A DNA stretch of 64,000 bases. Source: Abyssicoccus albus (GTDB lineage Bacteria > Bacillota > Bacilli > Staphylococcales > Abyssicoccaceae). The stretch covers positions 124,001 through 188,000 of the forward strand of contig NZ_RKRK01000003.1 in NCBI RefSeq assembly GCF_003815035.1, written 5' to 3'. How positions within the stretch are numbered: position 1 is the first letter of the stretch; every line of letters begins with the position of its first letter. Under the pieces are notes generated by a model that worked only from the letters and a program-made list of their open reading frames with translations, was not told the origin of the DNA and made no database searches. A program made the translations under genes and the position numbers. Positions 10,501-17,281 of the stretch are shown piece after piece.

Positions 10501-10759
10501 TCATATTACTATTATTCTCTATAGAAATACCATATTCCGCTAATAACGACTTCACATTTGCAATTCTATGTTTACGCCTTCTGAGTAAACGTCTAGAACC
10601 TCTCTTTGATCTTCTCCCATCATTTTCATCACTTTTACCTTCTGGAAACAAACGAACTCCAGCATCAATAATTTCTTTAGTATCATTATTAATTAACCCG
10701 TAACCTACTGAAGCGATACCAATATCTAACCCTAATATGTATTGTCCACTATGTTTCAA
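7580..10759 (-). CDS. cas9: Cas9 RNA-guided endonuclease, small S. aureus-like type
   Basis: 1059 aa, close to the 1053-aa SaCas9. Domains in order: RuvC-I with GLDIGIASVGYG (catalytic Asp at 12), Arg-rich bridge helix GRRSKRGSRRLLRRRKHR near 50-65, REC lobe, RuvC-II with IIIELARESN near 480, HNH with YEVDHIIPRS near 560, RuvC-III with HHAEDALIIAMAD near 705, and a C-terminal PAM-interacting domain. All nuclease residues are present, so it should cut both strands of targets matching a spacer. Translation starts at TTG (10757-10759) with AGGAGG 8 nt upstream. PAM preference cannot be read from the sequence; SaCas9-like NNGRR is only a guess. Confidence 0.98.
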   Translation of the reverse strand: MKHSGQYILGLDIGIASVGYGLINNDTKEIIDAGVRLFPEGKSDENDGRRSKRGSRRLLRRRKHRIANVKSLLAEYGISIENNSNMNPYEIRVKGLSEKLSDEELAAALIHLSKRRGIHNVDVTDDSEESSELSTKDQINRNAKLLTDKHVAELQLERLNNEGSVRGHSNRFKTNDYIKEAEALLDKQIEYNQKIDGEFKRKYIHLINRRRAYYEGPGEGSPFGWNADIKKWYETLMGKCTYYPEELRSVRYAYSASLFNVLNDLNNLVIMRDENDKLTKDEKEHLINNLFKKQKSAPTLNKIAKELGVKEEDIKGYRVDKKDKPEFSTIKIYHDIKGITNNPEILENPDVLDKIAEILTIWQNEKHILEELEKLQLNLNEQERVKVANLTGYTGTHSLSLKLIKQLNSELWESTLNHMGIISNMNLRPKKMEFKGLDKIPVDFVDEWILSPAVKRSLIQSIKVVNEIIKVYGEPKDIIIELARESNSDDKKKFLQKLQKDSQKINEQVRAKISEINGKDNFSSSLFEKVKLWHLQDGLCMYSTESIKIDDLIQNPNAYEVDHIIPRSVSFDDSLNNKVLVKLEENQKKSNMTPYQYLSSGQGSISYEKFKANVLTLAKDGKRISKKKRGYLLEERDINKFEVQKEFINRNLVDTRYTTRELMNLLKLYFKDNEMKTKVKAINGGFTHALRKIWGFNKDRSEDYKHHAEDALIIAMADYIFANKDIFKNQNILMRDNQAIDLETGEILSEKDFVDRFFEDEVFSNIRAIKNFDRYKYSKRVDKKPNRQLMNETIYSSRTFDDGEYIIGKLKNLYDPKNKDVKKKINKNPQAFLMYHHDPQTFEKLQTILDQYSDADNPLAKYYEETGEFLKKYSKEGNGPVVKSLKYKYRKLGAHHDITDKYQRSRNKVFTLSLKPFRIDIYKDGGKYKFVNINYIDVKDVGSEYNVDENSYNEKKNRKNITEQAEFIGSFFKYDLIKIDDQLYSLISIHSESSNKLEVDLVNKSYKEYAEKNKLNKQKYISIGSKNNITKYTTDILGNLYPVYNEKLKMKFPKYKGNE

Positions 10760-10798
10760 TATAATGCCCTCCTGTATTCTAAATTAATTGATAATTCA

Positions 10799-10826
10799 AT
10801 TATATCTTATTTAGAAAATTTTTGAA
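10799..10826 (-). promoter_or_regulatory. Putative cas9 operon promoter
   Basis: Between the tracrRNA terminator and cas9 the minus strand has TTCAAA (10821-10826), 16 bp, then a perfect TATAAT (10799-10804). The -35 box is weak. It would start cas transcription about 30 nt before the cas9 ribosome site. Confidence 0.5.
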
Positions 10827-10844
10827 TATTTTATTAAAAAAGGC

Positions 10845-10943
10845 AAAAAAAATACCCCACCCATAGGATGGAGTTAAATACGGCATAAAGCCTTGTTTTA
10901 ATAGATTCTGCGAAATCTAGTATAAGTACAACCCGTCGGTTGT
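10845..10943 (-). ncRNA. tracrRNA
   Basis: Just upstream of cas9 and co-oriented with it. The anti-repeat (plus coordinates 10895-10927) reads ACTTATACTAGATTTCGCAG and then AATCTATTAAAAC on the minus strand and pairs with the array repeat across its length with a few bulges. It is followed by the SaCas9-type nexus AACAAGGCTTTATGCCGT and a terminator hairpin (10853-10873, about 8 bp with wobble) with eight Ts at 10845-10852. Predicted length is about 99 nt. In the family this RNA pairs with pre-crRNA for RNase III processing and then anchors the guide in Cas9. Confidence 0.93.
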
Positions 10944-10953
10944 ACTTATACTA
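10918..10953. repeat. 16-bp perfect inverted repeat over the tracrRNA start and anti-repeat
   Basis: Arms 10918-10933 and 10938-10953 are perfect 16-bp complements with a 4-nt centre. One arm is the beginning of the tracrRNA anti-repeat; the other covers the tracrRNA start region and the last four bases of its -10 box and repeats ten bases of the CRISPR repeat (TAGTATAAGT). It can act as DNA palindrome or, in a longer transcript, as a hairpin that hides the anti-repeat. Confidence 0.9.
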
Positions 10954-10978
10954 TATACAATTTTAATTATTCTGTCAA
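10950..10978 (-). promoter_or_regulatory. tracrRNA promoter
   Basis: Consensus TTGACA (10973-10978), 17-bp spacer, TATAGT (10950-10955) on the minus strand. The predicted start near 10943 falls inside the inverted repeat. Confidence 0.85.
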
Positions 10979-10988
10979 CATTATATTA

Positions 10989-11738
10989 TTATTTTTCTGA
11001 TCTCAACATCTCCCACCGTTCACTGACTTTCTCATAACCTTGTTTGACATACATCTCTCTTGCGGTATCATTTCCATCTGCAATGAGAATCACTTCTCTT
11101 CCACCACGTTGCTCATATACCGCTTCTTGCAACTTACTACCAACACCTTGTCGTCGTGCTGAGTCCAATACATAGAAATCATCGATCTCTATCGTTCCTT
11201 CTCCGACAATCGCTTCAATTTTTCCGACTGCCTTTCCTTCAAGATAACCTACAATTTGAATAATGCGCTCATCATACAAATCTCGTAAATGCGTTTTCTT
11301 CTTCAACTCGACAAATTCATCACCAAATTCACGTTCTGCAATTGAACAGACTGCTAAGAAATCATCGAATGCTTTGCCTTCTTCTTTCACAATTTCACAT
11401 TGAACTTTCTCATTCTGTCTCAACTGTCTTGGTGATTTCAGTCGGTATAACTCCATATGCTCTAACTGACACCCTATACTTTTTCCATATTCGATCAATA
11501 CTTCATCTAACTGTTCATTCTCTGGAAAAATAAACAGTAAATGCTCTTGACCGTGACGTTCGTGAAACTGTTGTTGAGTCGTTACATCTTCTTTAAATTC
11601 ATCTATCGTCGGCATGACTTTATAGTCATAGTAATTCGCGTAATACTTAATCAATTGATCTGGTGTGTGATAGTGAATATATCGTGCGTTTTCTGAATAA
11701 ACTTTCGCATCGTTATCAATTTTTTCAAATGTGATCAT
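10989..11738 (-). CDS. GNAT family N-acetyltransferase
   Basis: 249 aa. The C-terminal half carries the GNAT acetyl-CoA binding motif A (DDFYVLDSARRQGVGSKL, with the R/Q-x-x-G-x-G/A pattern) and a following motif B region ending EMYVKQGYEKVSERWEM. The N-terminal 110 residues are a separate, less typical domain, as in two-domain GNAT proteins. It should transfer an acetyl group from acetyl-CoA to an amine; the substrate is unknown. Its 3' end lies beyond the tracrRNA promoter, so it is outside the CRISPR operon. The following gene on the other strand is divergent, 96 bp away. Confidence 0.85.
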   Translation of the reverse strand: MITFEKIDNDAKVYSENARYIHYHTPDQLIKYYANYYDYKVMPTIDEFKEDVTTQQQFHERHGQEHLLFIFPENEQLDEVLIEYGKSIGCQLEHMELYRLKSPRQLRQNEKVQCEIVKEEGKAFDDFLAVCSIAEREFGDEFVELKKKTHLRDLYDERIIQIVGYLEGKAVGKIEAIVGEGTIEIDDFYVLDSARRQGVGSKLQEAVYEQRGGREVILIADGNDTAREMYVKQGYEKVSERWEMLRSEK

Positions 11739-11773
11739 GTTCTTACCTCTTTCATACTTTAGACTTAATTATC

Positions 11774-11802
11774 TTGACTTCAAGATAGTTGTAGTTTATA
11801 TT
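11774..11802 (+). promoter_or_regulatory. Promoter of the DoxX-like gene
   Basis: TTGACT (11774-11779) and TATATT (11797-11802) with a 17-bp spacer, 33 bp before the start codon; AAAGGAGC ribosome site follows at about 11819-11826. Confidence 0.65.
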
Positions 11803-11834
11803 AAGTATACAATTTAACCAAAGGAGCAATAAAT

Positions 11835-12182
11835 ATGCATAAACATGTAGTCAACGGTTACGTCGCCAATGACATTATTAAAAGTAGTTTACCAAAAGTA
11901 AAAAATGACGATGGGATGGCGACTCAATTTAAAGAAGGGTTTAACTTATCTCGCAACATGATGAAAATTGCTGGATATTTCGAACTCATTGGTTCTGTAT
12001 TACTGATCTTATCCATTTTCAATAAAAAGTTCGCCCGTCTTGGTGCGCTTATGATTAATGTCATTATGGGTGGTGCGATTTATCATCACTTAAAAGCAGG
12101 TCATGGTGTGAAATCAACTCAAAGCGCGATGAAGTATTTCTTATTGAACTTAATTACAATCATTGATTCATTCAAGAAATAA
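11835..12182 (+). CDS. DoxX-like small membrane protein
   Basis: 115 aa with three hydrophobic stretches (about residues 42-62, 67-85 and 97-112). The segment KIAGYFELIGSVLLILSIF followed by a short basic turn and ARLGALMINVIM resembles DoxX/DoxD-like proteins, where a Gly-rich first helix and a moderately polar second helix are typical. Function of small DoxX proteins is poorly defined; links to redox balance are reported for the family. A clear ribosome site and promoter precede it, and a strong terminator follows, so it is a single-gene unit. The family assignment is moderate. Confidence 0.6.
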   Translation: MHKHVVNGYVANDIIKSSLPKVKNDDGMATQFKEGFNLSRNMMKIAGYFELIGSVLLILSIFNKKFARLGALMINVIMGGAIYHHLKAGHGVKSTQSAMKYFLLNLITIIDSFKK

Positions 12183-12194
12183 AAACTTTAAATT

Positions 12195-12235
12195 AAATCC
12201 ATCTACAATTTCGTGTGAATTGTAGATGGATTTTT
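12195..12235 (+). terminator. Strong intrinsic terminator, also first unit of a tandem palindrome pair
   Basis: A 16-bp perfect stem (12195-12210 with 12218-12233) and 7-nt loop ending in five Ts, 12 bp past the DoxX-like stop. Its left arm core recurs exactly 52 bp downstream. Confidence 0.85.
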
Positions 12236-12280
12236 ATATTCACTACAATTCCATCTACAATATCTCCAAAGTTGTTGATG
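12199..12280. repeat. Tandem palindrome array A, 52-bp period
   Basis: CCATCTACAAT occurs at 12199 and 12251, exactly 52 bp apart. The first copy is part of a perfect hairpin; the second can form a shorter stem with one mismatch (CATCTACAA with TTGTTGATG, ending 12280). Unit layout is 31-bp palindrome plus 21-bp spacer, as in the array at 43984. Confidence 0.7.
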
Positions 12281-12303
12281 ATTTTCAGCACACACGTCCA
12301 AAA

Positions 12304-12612
12304 TCACCCGACAAACTGCTCCATTCGATATTCTAGTTCTTCAAAATTAATAATCCGTGCTTGTCGGTGAAACTCTCGACCTCTATCGAATAAAATGACA
12401 ACAGGAGATGCGTACAATGATAATTGTCCTGCGGCTTCTGGTATTTCGTTAATCATTATTTTGGCATGGTCTACGTCATATCGTTCTAACAACGCTTCTA
12501 CCTTTGGTAAATCTGCATGACATACTGTACATCCGTGTGCCATGACATATAAGACAAACTTCCCATCAGCGATTCGTTTTGATAATGTGTCATAATCTTT
12601 AATCTGTTCCAT
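12304..12612 (-). CDS. Thioredoxin-like protein
   Basis: About 102 aa with a CxxC redox site in VMAHGCTVCHADLPKVEALL near residue 29-32 and the cis-Pro region ASPVVILFDRGRE near 75, the standard thioredoxin fold order. HGCTVCH is an unusual active site compared with WCGPC, so the redox potential may differ; a thiol-disulfide or bacilliredoxin-like role is inference. The start at 12610-12612 is chosen because AGGAGGTGA lies just upstream; a longer in-frame extension lacks a ribosome site. No signal peptide, so cytosolic. Confidence 0.8.
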   Translation of the reverse strand: MEQIKDYDTLSKRIADGKFVLYVMAHGCTVCHADLPKVEALLERYDVDHAKIMINEIPEAAGQLSLYASPVVILFDRGREFHRQARIINFEELEYRMEQFVG

Positions 12613-12693
12613 CCTGTCACCTCCTAAATATAATCTTCTACTTGTTTGCTGTGTGATCTTTCCTATTTTAATCAATGTATAAAACCAAGACCT

Positions 12694-13923
12694 CTAATGA
12701 TCTCCGTTTTCTTTATGCATGAGTTGATCTTGTGATTTAATAAACTCTGTCACTACATTTTCACTTACATAAGAATGCTTTCGAATCGCTTCTAAAGCGT
12801 TATATACCGATTGCATAACCATTTGATCACCTTGACCATAATGTACAATTTGTAAAAAAACGATATCTAACAATTCTCTCTGACTGAGTCGTTTATAGAC
12901 AACATATGTTTTATCTTCTTCATTAAGTAATATATATTCTCCGGAAACTTGATTATGTTGAATAATAATCGCACTCAAATTATTAATACATTCAATCGCA
13001 GTGTTTGGATCATTAATCCCTGGGGACAGCGCTCTCAGTGCAATATCGACAATTTTATTAATCGAAAATTGAATGTCATATAATTCACGACGGGCATTCG
13101 ATACGACAATGTATTGATGAAGGTCAATCTCTTTTTCTTCTTTTACAAAATGTAACTCTATTAATTCAGTACCTTTATACACGTAATCCCCAATTGAACA
13201 ATGGACATTAATTGTAATACCTAAATCTTTAGCACAATTTTTCAACCCATTATAATTTATATATTGAATGTAACCTGTTTCATGACTTTTCAGAAGCACA
13301 CGTTCAGATTTTACATCTTCAATCGGATGAATGTTGGATAGTGACACATTGTCTTGTTCTAACAACTGACGTTCATCTTCTATCAGCTCTTTAGTATCTT
13401 CAACTAAATCGTGCAATAATGTTTAGATCTGGACACTCTTTGAAACAAATTGGATGAAATATCCAAAGAACACAATACATATACATGCAATCAAGACAGA
13501 CACCGTACCGGAAATGACGTTTGCTTCAACTTCTATATTTCTCATAAGTAAGAGTGATATGATAGAGTATAAAAATCCACTCATAAACACTCCAAGAACA
13601 CTCATTGTTCTACGATCGTTTATAAAGTTTCTTAGTATACGAGGTGAGAACTGAGAAGAGTATGTTGTTAGTACGACCATAATAGTTGAAAAAGTAATCG
13701 TTGTCATCGTAAGTAATGAGCCAGAAATAGCTGTCAGTACATTTTTTGCCAGCTCAGGTTTTGTCGTAAATATGATGAAATATTTATCAACAAGTGCTTG
13801 TTTCAAATTATTGTCGATGAAGTTTGTTAATATTGCCAGCAAGACAGCGATTACACAATATATGAGTGGAATAATCCATACATTATTCGTCAATTTCAAC
13901 TTCAGTTTCTCCATTTCCAACAC
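12694..13923 (-). pseudogene. DUF2254 membrane protein, interrupted by an in-frame stop
   Basis: Two consecutive minus-strand reading frames (13426-13923 and 12694-13422) are in the same phase and separated only by a TAA at 13423-13425. Upstream part: four hydrophobic segments with the DUF2254 signature SGSLLTMTTITFSTIMVVL and QFSPRILRNFINDR. Downstream part: the soluble domain with GYIQYINYNGL and the hallmark RALSPGINDPNTAIECI. Read through, the product would be about 409 aa, the usual family size. The soluble half could restart at TTG (13414-13416), but has no good ribosome site. Function of DUF2254 is unknown. I call this a nonsense-disrupted gene. Confidence 0.85.
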
Positions 13924-13927
13924 CTCT

Positions 13928-14619
13928 TCACTCTACATTCGGTCCATACAATCTAGGATTTTTATTTTCTGAATGACCTTCTATCATTTTCGTTAGCGAT
14001 TTTTTCCACGCAAAAGCGAGCTGATCCATCGCTACTAAAGTCTTCGCATCCTCGTGATTCTTAGAATGATTGAGCACTTCATTGCATCGTGCAATAGACC
14101 AATCTGGATTTGGTCGATCGATTAACTCAATGATATCATCATTTTTTATTTCACCTGTTTTAAGCACACGGAAATACCACCCTGTTCGACCATTGTCTTC
14201 GGTCAACTTTGATAACTCTAAAGTCTGATATTTTCTAGCCGGTTTCCAACACGGTTTGCGTGGTTGCGATACTTCAACCGTCACTTCACCAATTCGGTAT
14301 TTATCCCCGATACACACATTCGTTTCATTCATATGTAATACGCACAAATTCTCTCCAAATCCACCGGCATCTATTTCTAACTGTAATTCATCACGCCACT
14401 TCGCATAATGCTCGTATGGATAACAAAATATCGCTTTGTCAATTCCACCATGATGGACTTTATCCGCAACCTCATCACCCACAAAGTTCGTCTCCGTGAC
14501 AAAGCCTTTATTCACTTGACTTCTATAAATCGCGGAAGTCCACTCACGATGAAATGGATTTTTTCACGATTGTCACCTATTGTTTTCGGTTTTCCGATAT
14601 ACATCGAATGAATCTTCAT
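13928..14619 (-). pseudogene. MOSC domain protein (YiiM-like), frameshifted
   Basis: The open frame from 14515 contains the MOSC core (FVGDEVADKVHHGGIDKAIF, GGFGENL, and the conserved Cys in SQPRKPCWKPARK). The true N-terminus lies in another frame: an ATG at 14617-14619 with ribosome site GGGAGTGAG gives MKIHSMYIGKPKTIGDNREK, then the frame must shift by one base to continue HREWTSAIYRSQVNKG. The shift falls at a run of six Ts (plus strand 14559-14564); seven would restore one frame. MOSC proteins of this type reduce N-hydroxylated compounds with a molybdenum cofactor. Either a real pseudogene, a slippage-prone switch or a sequencing error. Confidence 0.85.
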
Positions 14620-14693
14620 TATCTCACTCCCTTTGTATTCAGTATACATTGAAAAATATCGAATGTGTTATTTTGGATATTGATTGGGTTGCC

Positions 14694-14909
14694 GTATTCA
14701 GAGTAAATCGCAAATACTCTGAATACCAGTTCATTTCCGCACTTCTCGACCTTCGTATTCAGAGTAAATCGCAAATACTCTGAATACCAGACCATTTTTG
14801 CCCCTCTCGACCTCCGCATTCAGAGTAAATCGCAAATACTCTGAATACCAGATGATTTCCGCACTTCTCTACCTCCGTATTCAGAGTAACTCGCAAATAC
14901 TCTGAATAC
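14694..14909. repeat. Tandem palindrome array D, four units, 61-bp period
   Basis: Four 33-bp palindromes at 14694, 14755, 14816 and 14877, spaced exactly 61 bp. Each has 12-bp arms (GTATTCAGAGTA and its complement) around a 9-nt centre AATCGCAAA (ACTCGCAAA in the fourth); only the third has an arm mismatch. Spacers of 28 bp are similar but more variable than the palindromes, indicating selection or conversion on the hairpins. No T-run follows any unit, so they are not ordinary terminators. A further partial arm GTATTCAG lies at about 14636. Confidence 0.95.
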
Positions 14910-14946
14910 AAAGCCATAAAAAAAGCATAAGTGTTAGCTTATGCTT

Positions 14947-16185
14947 TTATCGAGTCTTCAGTTTGTATAGTTTATATAAAATCGGTCGAATTGGCTTTTC
15001 AAAGTCTCCTATCATTTCATGAACCACTGGATTAAAGCCTTTCTTAAACTTCAATACACCATAGTCATCAGAGTCTTCAGAAAAATCACCTGACACACCG
15101 TAAAAATTATATCTCTTTAACCCTAATTCCTTCGCGTATTGAATCATTTCCCACATCATATTGTAAGGTGCCATGAATTGTTTGTACTTGGGATTAGATC
15201 CACTCGACAAGTAATACAGTTCATGCGCGTTGTGAATGAACATAGCACTTGCAAGGTTTAATACTTCACCGTCTGATGCTTTTAAAGTTTCAGTGTCTTC
15301 GATTTTCTTTCGAATCTTACCTACTCTCATCTCAAGTTCAGCTGTTTTATTCTTCAACTTTTTATGATTTGGTTTCTCTTCTAACGCTTGCTTAGATTGA
15401 TTATACTCACCTTCAACATCAGCCAATTCCTCTTGTAATTCATTTAAGTAATCCGATAAATTAATATAGCTCATTACGATACGACATTGATCACCGTACG
15501 TATTCGCCTGTCGCTTAAAGTAATCAATACTTGCATAATCGAATCCGTGCTTATCCGCAGCCATTTCAAACAGTTCAAAGAATTGATCAAACTCATCAAG
15601 AGATAAGTCTCTCATCTGAACACCCATTTTATACGTCTGTTTAATACTCCGTCGCGTATTGTAATCCATATCTTGCAAGATATCATCTAATGATTTATCT
15701 TGAATGTCCAAAACAGATAACCATCTCGCTTGATACTTCATTGAATATCCAACATGGAATCCTTGGTGATGATAGCCTAATGACTTCATTTGTTGAAGAA
15801 ATTGATTAGTATTTTTAGATTCCAGTATATTCCCATCATGATCTCTTACCTGATGTACAATATAAGGATCTGATAATACATAAACTGCTTTTTTCTCTTT
15901 AGCAAATGCCGTCAACCCATCATAAAAGCACTGCACCACTGATTCATCTTGATAATCCATTACCGGACCACGTTGCAAATAAAAAAACTTAAAAAATCTC
16001 ATAATGTGAGCACTATTTATCAAGCTCGCAGCAATAACCTCACCGTCTTTTTTTACCCCGACAAGATATACTTCCATATCGTGATTCACTCTATACATAT
16101 AATGACGACCCATCTGTGTATAATGACTCAGATGATTATTTACAAATCCATCATATTCTTTAACCGTTAACTCACAAAACTTCAA
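14947..16185 (-). CDS. FemABX family aminoacyltransferase
   Basis: About 412 aa if translation begins at TTG 16183-16185, where the sequence LKFCELTVKEY aligns with the usual Fem start; a longer frame to 16242 adds an unusual extension. The FemABX pattern is clear: YLQRGPVMDYQ, DYNTRRSIKQ, a long helical hairpin at about 255-320 rich in Glu and Lys, and the C-terminal YNFYGVSGDFSEDSDDYGVLKFKKGFN (part). These enzymes add glycine or other residues from aminoacyl-tRNA to the lipid II stem peptide, building the interpeptide bridge. Whether it is the FemX, FemA or FemB equivalent cannot be decided here. It stands alone, preceded by the TPP-regulated operon on the other strand. Confidence 0.9.
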   Translation of the reverse strand: MKFCELTVKEYDGFVNNHLSHYTQMGRHYMYRVNHDMEVYLVGVKKDGEVIAASLINSAHIMRFFKFFYLQRGPVMDYQDESVVQCFYDGLTAFAKEKKAVYVLSDPYIVHQVRDHDGNILESKNTNQFLQQMKSLGYHHQGFHVGYSMKYQARWLSVLDIQDKSLDDILQDMDYNTRRSIKQTYKMGVQMRDLSLDEFDQFFELFEMAADKHGFDYASIDYFKRQANTYGDQCRIVMSYINLSDYLNELQEELADVEGEYNQSKQALEEKPNHKKLKNKTAELEMRVGKIRKKIEDTETLKASDGEVLNLASAMFIHNAHELYYLSSGSNPKYKQFMAPYNMMWEMIQYAKELGLKRYNFYGVSGDFSEDSDDYGVLKFKKGFNPVVHEMIGDFEKPIRPILYKLYKLKTR

Positions 16186-16278
16186 ATATATCCCCACTTC
16201 ATGACTAAAATTTTTATTACGTCTCATTATACATGTAAACAAAATAACTGTACATGAATACTAATAAAATGACTTGTC

Positions 16279-16307
16279 TTGACATACTATACAATTATTT
16301 GTATATT
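16279..16307 (+). promoter_or_regulatory. Promoter of the TPP-riboswitch operon
   Basis: Perfect TTGACA (16279-16284), 17 bp, TATATT (16302-16307), about 20 bp before the aptamer. Confidence 0.75.
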
Positions 16308-16325
16308 GAAACTAACTTAAGAAAT

Positions 16326-16492
16326 ACACTAGGGGTATTTAATGTATAAATCGAGATGAGGTAGTCCTCAAACCCTTTGAACCTGATCTAGTTCAGACTA
16401 GCGTAGGAAAGTGTACATCACTAGGCATCCGTCTATACATATTTACAATGCTGATTGTTGTGCATCTTTCTATCGTGAAAGGTGTATTTTTT
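16326..16492 (+). promoter_or_regulatory. TPP (thi-box) riboswitch with terminator
   Basis: The thi-box core is evident: CTAGGGGTA, then GAGATGAGG, CCCTTTGAACCTGATCTAGT and CTAGCGTAGGAAAGT. ACACT at 16326 and AGTGT at 16410 close the P1 stem. A terminator follows (16463-16470 pairing with 16477-16484, then TATTTTTT). Thiamine pyrophosphate binding should reduce expression of the two genes downstream, placing them in a thiamine-linked process. Confidence 0.93.
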
Positions 16493-16522
16493 ATGGAATA
16501 AAACATAGAGGAGTCAGAACAT

Positions 16523-17272
16523 ATGAAAACAGTATTAGTCACAGGCGGTGCAAGAGGATTAGGGAAAGAAATCGTGACAGCCATGCATGACAAAGGATTC
16601 AACGTAGTCATTAATTACAACAAAAGTAAGGCAGCTGCAGAAGAACTTGTGCAACAGTTCGGTGAAGACAAAGCATTAGCTTATCAAGCAGACGTAACAA
16701 ATCGTGAAGCAGTGGATGAAATGGTCAAAGCCGCTGTCGATCAATTCGGTTCAATTGACGTTGTGGTCAATAACGCACTCATTGGGTTCAAATTCGATCC
16801 TTCGACTCAGAAGTCATTCAAAGACTTATCATGGGAAGATTATGCACAACAAATCGACGGAACGATGAAAGCAGCATTCAATGTGAGTCAAAGCGTAATC
16901 AATCAATTCATCGAACAACAAGACGGTGCAATCATTAGTATCGGGACGAATCTATTCCAAAACCCAGTCGTACCTTACCACGAATATACATCAGCTAAAG
17001 CTGGTTTGTTAGGAATGATGCGTAATATTGCCAGTGAACTCGGACAACACGGCATCCGTGCTAACATGGTATCCGGCGGATTGTTGAAAACAACGGATGC
17101 TTCAAGTGTGACAACACCAGAAGTATTCGAACTCATCGCAAACTCTACACCACTTCGTAAAGTGACAACACCAACAGACGTTGCGAATATGGTCGCGTAC
17201 TTAGCATCAGACGAAGCGAAAGGCGTTACAGGACAAAACATTACAGTAGACGGTGGATTGACGATGAATTAG
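16523..17272 (+). CDS. Short-chain dehydrogenase/reductase (SDR)
   Basis: 249 aa, classical SDR. The nucleotide-binding motif TGGARGLGKE lies at residues 6-15, NNAL at about 76, Ser near 141 and the catalytic YxxxK as YTSAK near 154-158; the C-terminal DGGLTMN resembles FabG-type oxidoreductases. It should use NAD(P)H on a carbonyl or alcohol, substrate unknown. It is first in an operon under a TPP riboswitch and 9 bp before the monooxygenase gene. This position suggests a role in thiamine salvage, turnover or an alternative precursor route, which is inference. Confidence 0.9.
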   Translation: MKTVLVTGGARGLGKEIVTAMHDKGFNVVINYNKSKAAAEELVQQFGEDKALAYQADVTNREAVDEMVKAAVDQFGSIDVVVNNALIGFKFDPSTQKSFKDLSWEDYAQQIDGTMKAAFNVSQSVINQFIEQQDGAIISIGTNLFQNPVVPYHEYTSAKAGLLGMMRNIASELGQHGIRANMVSGGLLKTTDASSVTTPEVFELIANSTPLRKVTTPTDVANMVAYLASDEAKGVTGQNITVDGGLTMN

Positions 17273-17281
17273 GAGGTTTTT

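Noticed and set aside
12694-13416. Separate 240-aa gene starting at TTG
   Set aside because: Same phase as the upstream membrane half, conserved together as one DUF2254 protein; no ribosome site at the TTG.
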